From contig NC_006684.1 in assembly GCF_000091045.1 (NCBI RefSeq), forward strand, positions 492,501 to 510,000: a stretch of DNA of 17,500 nt. Direction: 5' to 3'. Below the pieces are notes generated by a model. It searched no databases. It had not been told where the DNA came from and saw only the letters and a list, made by a program, of their open reading frames with translations. This DNA is from Cryptococcus deneoformans JEC21 (Eukaryota > Basidiomycota > Tremellomycetes > Tremellales > Cryptococcaceae). The translations under genes and the position numbers were made by a program. This document shows, piece after piece, positions 1-8,577 of this stretch (position 1 is the first letter of the stretch; every line of letters starts with the position of its first letter).

Positions 1-1072
1 CTCAGGGGTTCATTTGCAAAGTTGAGAACGGGGGGAAGACCGATGACCATACCGGCATTAAGACCGTCGCCGTAGCCTCTAGCGCCACAGCGAACGAGTT
101 CTTGGTTGATGACCAGCTCGCTTTAAACCATCATAAGCCCAAGAACCAGAAGAAAAGCTTCATAAAATCTCACTGGAAGTAGTCAAATTCCTCTCCCTTG
201 ACCACGCCATCAAAAAGCGTACGCCCGTGTAAATGCTTGCCGGGTCCAAGACGCATAGCGTTCAAATTTACCTTTCTATTTAACATCCATCAGTATCACG
301 TTAATTTATCTCGGGACAAAATGACTCACGCCATTGCTTCAAGTACAGATTTACTAGCTCGTTTCCCATTCTCCTCACAGAGCTGGGCGTCTGGCCTTAT
401 AACCTCTTCTACAAACTTTCGCATCACCTGCTGCAATTTCCTGTGGCTTTCTTTGTAATAAGGTGACTTGAACTCGGCGGTAAGCCATGTCGGTTCAGCA
501 TATGGAACTCTGGAGAGCGCTCCCGGGGTAGGGGGTTTGATAGTGGGTGCTGAGCCAGACAGTTGGCCTATAATGAGGCGTTGGTATTGTGGTTTGAGCA
601 GGACTTCGTGGCGGTGGCTAGAGCGGAAATGTCAGTTGGACGGTGGTAAAAATATTTGGAAATTGACTTACAGGCCAAAGAAGACTGTGGTAGCATCTTG
701 ACCGGCTATGTTTTAAAAAAATCATAAATTAACCCATTGTTCAAGGCGTAAACACTTTTCTCAGCCGGGAATGTTGACCGGCGGACTGCCTCATTCCGCT
801 TCGGACACAACGAACTTACCAACTTCTGGGTCCAACAGAACGCCTACGCCACCGGGGTGCATGGCCCCGAATTTGGAGAGGTCATATACGATTGAGTCAA
901 TAATGACCCAAAGATCACCTTGCTTGTTGTGCTATATGATCATCCACGCGAGTCATTCCATCAGTAGTTGATCTCTAAATAAGCGGAGCGTGCGAGATGA
1001 AGGGGAAAGCACCTTGGCGACTTCTTCTTTGGTCAGTTCTTTTAACTCCTTCTGTGGCTCTTGTGTGCTCAT
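1..1072 (-). CDS. Cytochrome b5 / acyl-CoA dehydrogenase fusion protein (5' part; continues off left edge)
   Basis: Six exons on the minus strand: 1072-1013, 931-820, 705-672, 617-330, 275-174 and 120 to beyond base 1; 238 residues are visible. Residues 21-75 form a cytochrome b5-like haem domain: [16 protein letters not shown], then the haem-ligand motif HPGG (His45), then the second ligand region GLHRHEVL around His70-His72. After a Pro-rich linker, the N-terminal helical domain of an acyl-CoA dehydrogenase follows ([20 protein letters not shown], then LGPGKHLHG and [16 protein letters not shown], then [11 protein letters not shown]). Enzymes of this family oxidise acyl-CoA with FAD; the b5 domain may pass on electrons (inference). 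All introns have GT-AG ends and keep frame. The start at 1072 is the first ATG and gives a short Glu/Lys-rich leader, so there is no obvious mitochondrial presequence and location is open. The FAD-binding core and catalytic base lie outside the window. Confidence in the family is high; acyl substrate unknown. Confidence 0.88.
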
Positions 1073-1635
1073 ATCTGGCGGCTGTGTCTCAGGCTGTGTA
1101 AGTGATAGTATACGAAATGAACTATTGGACAGAGAACAAAAGTTGCTCGGGATGGATGTAGTTTTATGAATGGCAAGTGCTGTGATTCGTCCACCGGTTA
1201 TTCATAGTTGCCGGGTATGGGACGTCATGGCTTCGTGTCGGAGGTCACGCACTACTTACTACTGCTGTAGATAGATCGCTATGCATGCGGTGCTGCCACA
1301 TCCAGTAGTACCAGTACATGCAAAAAGGCGTGAGAAAAATGCAGTCAGATGTACGTATGATGTGCTTCTGAGCTTGGGAAAAAATGGCAGAACCAGGCCC
1401 TGCTTGTATGATTGGCTTGAGAACAATTCATAGAACGACCACGATATGTGTGCGTTCATTCAAACAATTGATAAAAGATGTCTGCTCCCTAATCTCCCTG
1501 ATGCTTCTTATACATTTTTCCCATAGTTTCGTTAAGCTACATAGAAATATATTTCGTCGTTTGCTTATTACAAATACAATGACCTGCAGGCACATGATAA
1601 GTCCATGCGCTCGTCCGCCATTATAACGCGGAAGC
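1073..1635. other. Intergenic region between two minus-strand genes
   Basis: This 563-bp stretch should hold the promoter of the b5/acyl-CoA dehydrogenase gene (near 1073-1300) and the 3' flank of the small mitochondrial-protein gene (near 1635). Short open frames on both strands show no recognisable motif or splice-connected partner, and base composition is ordinary. I see no RNA gene or repeat here. Confidence 0.6.
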
Positions 1636-2374
1636 TTACGCCTCTCCTCGGTCGGCCTTCACCTGTACGAATTGGAAAGAGTTATCAGTAGTGTCCTGTA
1701 CATTCACTGTCGGCAAAAAGAAAAGGCGCACATTTTCTTCGCTGGGCGTAGGGTCAGGACCCGGATTAATGTGGTGGTGCTCGGCGCCAGACATGCCGTC
1801 CGGAGTATGGTGGTGCTTGTCCACGTCTGAAATATTGTATAAGCCTATTGAACCTTTCGGCTCTACAAGCACAAATAAGACATACGGCTGACGGTCTTTT
1901 CCTGGAGGTCCTTTCCTGGAGGACCATCAGGAGCAGCTTGGTCCGCCTACGACACGATAGTCAATACCTTGTCCCCGGATCTACCTGGGTGTTCTACTAA
2001 CCTTTACGTTTGCCTCTGCATCAGTCTACAAATTATTGTCAGCATTTATGCAAGTAGAGACAGGCGAAAATCCATATGGGGTTATCAAAGAGTGAAAACT
2101 CACCGCAAGATGCTCATTCCATCCAGGGGCATGCTCTTTATGAGGGGCAGAGGAATCTTGTGTTCCAGAAAGATTTCGAGCCTTTTCCCTGGCAAGGACC
2201 TATAGGTTACATGTCAGTTAAATGACCAAGTTCACGATTTGCTCTGTGTCTTCATGTACGCACATTGGGGTCGTTGTCGTGCTTGGAGGCGGCACCCCTG
2301 GACAGAATTCTGACGGCGGGCATAGTTCGCTGCACCCTCAAAGCTTGGAGAGATCTCAGTCGAAGAACAGACAT
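1636..2374 (-). CDS. Small conserved fungal protein with predicted mitochondrial presequence, 137 aa
   Basis: Six exons on the minus strand: 2374-2264, 2199-2104, 2025-2002, 1946-1886, 1826-1732 and 1662-1636 (TAA). Residues 1-30 are Arg/Leu/Ser/Ala-rich without acidic residues (MSVLRLRSLQALRVQRTM), a typical mitochondrial targeting sequence. The mature part is hydrophilic: a segment REKARNLSGTQDSSAPHKE, then PGWNEHLA, the repeat-like motifs EANVKADQ (about 72-79) and EENVKADRGEA at the very C-terminus, and a His-rich stretch between (HVDKHHHTPDG, GAEHHHINPGP). No transmembrane segment or enzyme motif is visible. I recall similar REK-RNLSG / VKAD proteins in many fungi without assigned function, but cannot name a family. 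Five introns (64, 78, 55, 59 and 69 nt) interrupt only 414 coding bases. A read-through ending at 1863 is possible if intron 4 is not spliced, but the gtatgt donor at 1885 and the restored second VKAD motif favour the longer model. Confidence 0.75.
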
Positions 2375-2955
2375 TCTGGAAGGTTGCTTTTGAATACGGT
2401 TAGTACTTGGGGTAGTGGAGAGCGAGGGTTGTGGGTTGAGTAGAGAAAGGGAGCGAAATGGCGAATGAGATAGAGAGGGTTTGAGACTTATATTGTGGAG
2501 AGTATGTGACGTCATATGGCAGCTGGGAGATGAGAAAGAGAGATCCCCATGTTACGTAACCTTCGGGGCGTTAACCGATTAATCCGAGGCAGAAATAGAC
2601 GGAAGCCCGAGAAATATAAAATAAAAGTACCCCGGATCTGTGGGACGATGATTACAGCGTTTTCTATTTGGTTGTTCTAATAGTGTAAAGAGAACGCCGC
2701 ACAAAAGACCTTGGCTGAATCAAACTCTGCACCCAGCATACGCTCCAGTGTGAGTCCACCTGCGTCCGGCGCCGACACACATCGTCCACCAATCCCCGCC
2801 ACTGCGCACGTCTTTTGTTCCTGCGCAACGTATATCCTCCGACCTGCACATGATCGCTCTGACCCCGAAACTGACTGCTGTCACCAGTGCCCAAACATCT
2901 ATCGCCGCTTTTTCACACAACCTCCCATCTCCTATCCACTTGCACCGTCGAAACA
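2375..2955. promoter_or_regulatory. Divergent promoter region between mitochondrial-protein gene and the 250-aa gene
   Basis: A 581-bp region lies between two divergent starts (2374 minus, 2956 plus). It contains a perfect CRE-type palindrome TGACGTCA at 2507-2514, a second perfect palindrome GTTACGTAAC at 2551-2560, and a TATAAA box at 2615-2620. The plus-strand leader (about 2640-2955) has open frames, but none has a convincing ATG joined to the gene. bZIP factors of the ATF/CREB and Yap/C/EBP type bind such sites; use here is inferred. Confidence 0.5.
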
Positions 2956-3817
2956 ATGGCCAAGCCTATCCCAAATTCAAAACCGCACCACTCTCTTCCC
3001 AATTCTCACCTCTCCCCCGACCTCATCACTCCTGCTGGGACACCCCCTTCGGGCGCTGACAGCTCTTACGGTGCAGCAATGGAGTCGCGCCTGCATCAGT
3101 TCATGTCAAGTTTTGACGCTGGGACGCATAGTTTTGACAGAGAAGACAGGGAGAGTCCCGAGGAAAGGAGGATGAGTTTTGGAAGTAGCGATGGTATGTT
3201 TTTCGTCTTTGTTTGTTAAAAAAATGTGTCTTCTCAAAAGATTAGATCGGAAGATTGAATGTGTGACCCTCCTTTGCTGTGCTCACCGTATATCTTCTAT
3301 AGTTTTTCCAACTCCACCTTCATCCCGTCGACCATCCTTTCTCGCTTCTCTGGGTATTCGACCATTCACACTTGTATCTTCCTCTCCTTCATCTTCATCC
3401 GCCACTCTATCCAGCTCCCAACCCAAAGACGCTTTTGGTAACGCAATGAACTTTGGTATGACACCCGCCTCAGGTCCTGACGGTGGCGACGACCCTTCAT
3501 CAACACAAACCAGACCTCATCTTGGTAGAGACATCAAATCGACCCCAAACCTTGCTCATTCGCCTACTCATCATCCCGACAATGTGGAGAGAATGGACCA
3601 AGCTTTGTCGGGTCATTTACCTAATGGAGGCATGGCCCGATCAAAAACGACGGGTCAAATCAATAAGCAAAGTGGGTTCATTCTCAACTCGACCGTAAGC
3701 AAAGGCGAAAACGCCACTTTGGAGAGTAGTAGTGCTTCGAGACAAGTTGGAAGGGAGAAGGAAGAGAAGAGGCATTTTGACCCTTCCAGAGATCCCCGAC
3801 TCTTGGGTCTGATCTGA
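2956..3817 (+). CDS. Ser/Pro-rich protein of unknown function, 250 aa
   Basis: Two exons, 2956-3193 and 3303-3817 (TGA), joined by a 109-nt intron with donor gtatgt and acceptor tatag; the join is in frame. The start ATG has a good context (aaacaATGG). The protein looks disordered: Pro/Ser/His-rich N-terminus, a possible basophilic kinase site RRPSF followed by LASLGIRPFTLV near residues 87-102, a long Ser run, a KSTPNLAHSP segment, and a C-terminal block HFDPSRDPRLLGLI that ends the protein. I recognise no domain, signal peptide or membrane segment. The compact hydrophobic end and the phosphosite-like elements suggest a regulatory or adaptor protein, but that is only inference. It is convergent with the zinc-cluster gene and divergent from the mitochondrial gene. 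An N-terminal extension through unseen upstream exons cannot be excluded. Confidence 0.7.
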
Positions 3818-4308
3818 GTTGACTGTACCTGATGCCGAAGAGCAATGTGTATAGTACAGCAGATTGTTACACGTGCCGTCTCTTTAATGGTGCGTTGTTG
3901 TAGCATCATTATTACCAAGCTTTCCGTAGCGTTTTATATTCACAATCCCCTTTTGTGTATTTCCCTGTCATCCGTTGACATCTTGTTCATCCGTTGTTTA
4001 TTCATCTCCATCACGAACTGTATCATACATAGCTCTTCCTGGCATTTCAATCATGCACTTTTACCGCTTTGCCAACATGTTCAAAAAACCGAGGAAGCAA
4101 TACATGTTAATGGCTCGATAAAAGCGAAAAAAAAATCAATCAGAAGAGATAAACGAGATCAAAGAAGCGACGAGGTGTACAAATGAGTCACAATATAATC
4201 ACATACTTGGAAGCACTGCTGCCAAAAGATCACTAAAACCAAAAGTCAAAACTACGAAAACCAAAATAATTGATGACATTTCCCCTCAAAAACATTATGC
4301 CGAGCCTT
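3818..4308. other. Convergent intergenic region (two 3' ends)
   Basis: A 491-bp AT-rich stretch separates the stop of the plus-strand gene (3817) and the stop of the minus-strand zinc-cluster gene (4309). It should carry the 3' UTRs and polyadenylation signals of both. The local open frame 3845-4186 has no motif and no conserved look. I see no RNA gene here. Confidence 0.6.
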
Positions 4309-7300
4309 CTATTTCCTTTCATTCTCCGACCAGGGATACTTGTTCATATGATCCTTCACCCATCGCAGCCCATCGTCTCCCTTGTTCATCCCTGACCCCG
4401 GCCCCGTAATATTGATTACATTATTAGTCGTGGTTATGAAAGACCCCATACGCGTAGGTGAAGCTTCAGACTCTGGCATCAATGTCGGCACCGGCGCAGG
4501 CTGTTTTGTCAAATCTGTAGGGCAGTGGACAGAAACGCCGCTCATATACTCAACCTTTTGGGTCGATGATGATTGCTGAGCTCGGAAAGGATCAGCAGCG
4601 TGTTGGTCGTTAAGAGCGTAAAATTGGTCCTGCCATAGATCGGCAGCACCTTGGCCTTCACCGGGAGGAGCTGAAGCACTAGATCCGGTATTCAGCCCGG
4701 AAGCAGGCGAGGAATCCATCGAGATATCCTTTAGAGACGCCCCACCAACCCCTGAACCCGTACCAGACCCCTCATTTCCTTGGCTTTCCGGCGTGTTCCC
4801 TGACCCGATAGGACTTATCCCTGAACCTCCAGGTCCAGAAGGAGGATTGAAGTTGTTGTTGATGTACGTTTGCGCCTGGGAGAAACCGGCAAAAGAATGA
4901 GAGTGGTTATAGTTTGCTGAAGACTCATCAAAGGCTGTGCCACTGAAGGATGGACGAGTTTTGATTCGCCAGTAGCCTCGTTTGACATTCAGTGCGTTTT
5001 CGACACACAATCCAAAGTCAGCATCGCGCGTCAAAGGCGGCCTGGAAATTCATCAGCTTGATCAATTTGATTTATGTGCACGCATTCAAACAACTCACGC
5101 TCCTGGTCTTGGATGATCGGGATAGTGGGCCATCAGCTTTTCAAACGTTGGGTTTACTGCCCTGTCCAAAAAGTATTCGATCAATTGCGCATGGTGCTGA
5201 CCAATCTTGAATCTGATCCCAAAGTAGGATAAAGCAAGGCGAACCGTGTCACAATCAGTGCGATGGGACGATGCAGACACTTCGTCTCCGTTATTCAGGG
5301 CATGTCGCATAAGCAAAAGTGATGTTCGTGCAGCCGTGACGAAGCATCTGTAATTTTTATTTTTCGTCAATAAAAAAATATCATCAAAAAATCACCGCCA
5401 CAAAAAGTTTCAACTTACACGCTAGCCGAGGAATGCATGACGCTTGAAAACTTTTCTGCTTCCCCACCAACGGCACTGGCCAACTGTTGTACGATACTGA
5501 CGATGCCTTGTGTGGCACTTACTAAATGTCTGGTAGGCTGGTCGGACGGGTTATCAAGGTCTGCAAAAGGTTCGTAAAGACAGATAGTAGCTGCATGAGG
5601 AAGGAGATGAGCAGCAACAAGGTCGGCATCGAGTCGGCGACGTGAGTTGAACTTGCAAGCATTGCGGAGAGCAGAAGGGAAAGACATCCTATCACAATGT
5701 CAACTCAAGTAGAAAACTCCCCCGGATAGGTCGCAACTCACTGGAAACAGGCAATGGAATTAGCCAATTCCCTGAATTCTGGCTTGTCCATCCCATCCAT
5801 ATCATCATTCGGTCTCAGATGTCGGTTCTTCCATTTTCGCACGAATCGGTTCGTGCGGTTCATGAGAATGGTGGCCTTGGTGACCATTACAAAGGGATCC
5901 ACGACAGGGTGTCTGTAATCGGTTATCAGTATAAAATAACACCGTGAAAGAGGATTAACTCACTTGAGAAAGAGATCAGGTGATTCTACATCTTGCGGAT
6001 TGGGTTCCATAAACTCCTACTCCAATTAGCTCTAGCCCCCAAATCCTTTTACGCAATACCTACAGAACCGTCCTCAAATTCCTTGGCCGAAACTGGTAAG
6101 GCCACGGTTAACTCATCCAGACTCATACTTGTTCCCCATCCACTGGCTGCGCTCGCCACAGTATCGTGATAAAACGCCATCCAGACCGTTGCTCTTCTCT
6201 CTTCTCTTTCCAACGCATCAAGCGGTGGTGGGAGCATGACGCTCTTGAGAGACAATTCTGCGCTGCGGACGTTCAGACCCAGAGGAAGTATCATTCGAGC
6301 CACCAAACCGGCATAAGCCCAACACTCGAGCATCCGTGTGTCATCAATGAAAACTCGACATAAGATGATCTTAAGTCATACGTGAGCATACAACAGGTTT
6401 ACAGAAAAGTCAAGTTGCTTACCATTGCCCTGACAACATCAAATAAGCGGTTACCAGTGTTCAGCCCATCTTGGACTGCCTCTTTCGCAAACATTGTCTG
6501 TCTTAGCCCAAAGCCATCTCTAGCACTCTCAGAATCAGAACTATGCCCAGACGTAGAAAATTCAAACTTGGCCCATTGCTTGTCTCTTGTAGACTTGGAG
6601 TACACTTCTTCAGGACACCGGGCAGCTGCCGCGGCGCATATGGCGTGAATCAGAGAAGGGTGAGGGAAATTGGAATGAGTAGGAGGAAGAGCGATGCGTG
6701 CGAGGAAGCGAGGGCGATGGAGAATACGAGGGAGATTTGGTACTTGGTCAAAGAAGGATTCGATGCTTGGCGACGTCAATAAAAAAAAAGGAAATCGCGT
6801 TATACTGTGTGGGACAAAACTCACAGGTCATTCACAACATTCGGTTCGGGCAGCTTTGCAGGCCATCCGGGCCAGAAAAGATCCATCAATATTTGTTGCT
6901 GCATCGCTGCATCAAGACCAGCTTCTAACCCATCCATGCTGATTTCGGTTTCCATCTGCAAATCTGCACCAACATTGCCATTCATGGTCGTTGCGAATGT
7001 CGCAGAGACAGATTCAAGGCCTCGCCATTGAGCTTGGCCCTTTAAGGGATCTACAGTACTCGAAAGGTCGTTTGGATTGAATGATTGCCAATTCTGAGAC
7101 TTGTTTTGATCATTAATGTCAGGGACGGCACCGTTCCAAGCATCATTTGATATGTCTGCTGGTGAAAAGTTGAATATTTCTCCAGGAGAAAGGATATTGG
7201 CGCCTGAGGAAGACTCGCCAGAGGTCAAGTTTGGAGTTGATGTATTGTTATGCAAACTACTTGATCGACGAGAAGTGTCTGATCCCTGATTGGCAGGGGA

Positions 7301-8176
7301 GGGTCCATTGCAATGGGAGACGTTGGTGGATGATGAGCCAAGGTTGACGAGATGAGTATGTTGTGACTGTATTTGTTCTAATGGATCGGAATTCCCCCAC
7401 ATAGGATCTGCTCGAGAGTTGGATGCCGGTTGGGAAGGGTTAGATGTGAAAAGGTTGATGAACGTATTGGGGGATGGAGCAGTGGCGTTTTGAAACAACG
7501 AACTACTGAATGCTGGAGCAGGGGTACGAGGTTTATCGGCCAACCGTGCCTGTAACTCCTCTACAGAGAGATAGATGTTAAAGCTGCGATCAGTACGCCA
7601 GAGTCTGTACTTACGGATTTGTTTTGTCAACCTATCTCTTTCCTCATCAAATTCTTCTTCTTTCTTTTTCCGCCTACCTTCTCCCGTTGCTTTCCTCTTC
7701 TTCTTCGACCCGTTGGCTACGCCTGAAGTCTCCTCTTCTTCATTGGCGGGAGCCCCTAATGGTCCGGCACTTGATTTGTTCTGGCTATCGCCTTCCTCCA
7801 CTTGATTGGATGCCCCATCATCATAGTCACAACATAGCACAGGATTACTCTTGGGTGATGTTCGAAGAAGATGCCTATATGATCGGACGCACGTGGCGCA
7901 ATGTGGTCGAGCCTAAGAATTGTCAGTCAATGTTGAGCCTATAATAAAAGCATATTTACGGCGTCGCATTTCTGCAATCAAAGATCAGCATAACATTTAC
8001 CACAGTAAGAGACAACATGCCAGTTTCCTTCTCCTACACTGCAGACAAGCTTGATTTCTCCTCAGAACCCCTGCAACGTCGTTATTATTAGATGGCTGGG
8101 CGGATGATTCCTGGGTGTCAATGTGTACTGTGCCGTCGAGAGGAGGGCGTTTGGAGAGGTTCCCGTGGATAGACAT
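4309..8176 (-). CDS. Zn2Cys6 fungal transcription factor, 1108 aa, 11 exons
   Basis: Minus-strand exons: 8176-8021, 7971-7960, 7912-7615, 7560-6825, 6765-6423, 6369-6064, 6016-5964, 5912-5742, 5688-5419, 5347-5099 and 5041-4309. The spliced frame is open throughout. Residues 44-84 are a binuclear zinc cluster: CLQC-RRRKLK-C-DAARPH-C-AT-C, with the sixth Cys at 83 or 84 after an unusually long last loop. A Lys-rich linker and a short coiled coil (EERDRLTKQIQELQARLADK, about 143-163) suggest dimer formation. A Ser/Asn/Pro-rich stretch follows, then the fungal-specific transcription factor middle-homology domain from about 400 (NDLIESFFDQVPNLPRILHRP; LECWAYAGLVARMILPLGLN; RRATVWMAFYHD). The C-terminus is Gly/Ser-rich and probably activating. 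The start at 8176 has a good context (ccaccaATG). An upstream open extension to about 8533 exists but would overlap the IRE1 promoter. Target genes cannot be inferred. Confidence 0.9.
7960..7971 (-). other. 12-nt microexon encoding KCDA of the zinc cluster
   Basis: These 12 bases encode Lys-Cys-Asp-Ala and supply the third zinc-binding cysteine (Cys54). They lie between a 49-nt intron (7972-8020) with a GC donor (gcatgt) and acceptor ttgcag, and a 47-nt intron (7913-7959) with gtaaat donor, ctgac branch site and ttcttag acceptor. Without this exon the conserved spacing of the family cannot be rebuilt, so the assignment is firm even though it is very small. Confidence 0.85.
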
Positions 8177-8577
8177 TGGTGGCTGGTGCGGAAGGCGGAA
8201 GGAAGAAGGAAGTGAGGAAGTAAGGAGTGAGAGTGGTTGACTGGATTGTTGCGGAAAGGACGGACGGGCAGCGACGGAAAGTGTGAGTAAGCGCCAGCGC
8301 CAGTCGCCCGCCCTTTGTTCGCCGCCAGCCCGACCAAAATATTTCTTGCCGCCGACGCGTAATAACAGCTCCTCCACTTCGGCCATGACCTCACGTGCCT
8401 GGCCACGTGGTTGTCGCATGGCGGGGGCGGGGGCGATCTCTCCTGCTGTGCAGTAGGAGCTTAATTCTTTGGTCGATTTTATTCTCTCGGCGACTCTGCA
8501 GCACCGAAAAGCCACCATCCTGTGAACGCACACAGCTCAGGACACCCCCCCGTCTCAGATGGACACATAGTCCCACC
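8177..8577. promoter_or_regulatory. Divergent promoter of the zinc-cluster gene and IRE1, with two CACGTG boxes
   Basis: The 401-bp region between the two divergent starts carries two E-box palindromes CACGTG at 8392-8397 and 8405-8409 with the preceding C (8404-8409), separated by six bases; the second is extended to CCACGTGG. bHLH factors of the Cbf1/Pho4 class bind CACGTG in fungi. No TATA box is obvious. I looked for an ERSE (CCAAT-N9-CCACG) and did not find one. Confidence 0.5.
8559..8570 (+). promoter_or_regulatory. Minimal upstream ORF in the IRE1 leader (ATG GAC ACA TAG)
   Basis: A three-codon reading frame ends only seven bases before the IRE1 start codon. Its context (tctcagATGG) is weaker at -3 than that of the IRE1 ATG (cccaccATGC). 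If the transcript starts upstream, scanning ribosomes would meet this ATG first, so it may lower or regulate IRE1 translation. The transcription start is not known. Confidence 0.4.

Noticed and set aside
3..182. Open frame on the plus strand ending at 182 that looks like the tail of a gene entering from the left
   Set aside because: The opposite strand carries spliced exons with acyl-CoA dehydrogenase motifs over the same bases, so this frame is a shadow.
1898..1925. 14-bp tandem near-repeat (tttcctggagg..) inside exon 4 of the mitochondrial-protein gene
   Set aside because: The unit is not a multiple of three, yet the coding frame across it gives a sensible Gly-Pro-Pro-Gly-Lys segment, so it is more likely chance than duplication.
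1863..1946. Shorter 104-residue version of the mitochondrial protein ending at 1863
   Set aside because: A good gtatgt donor at 1885 and an acceptor at 1827 restore a longer frame with a second VKAD motif, so the short form probably reflects intron retention.
8177..8533. In-frame upstream extension of the zinc-cluster factor with several ATGs
   Set aside because: It would fill the promoter shared with IRE1, its sequence is low-complexity, and the ATG at 8176 has a good context; kept only as a possibility.
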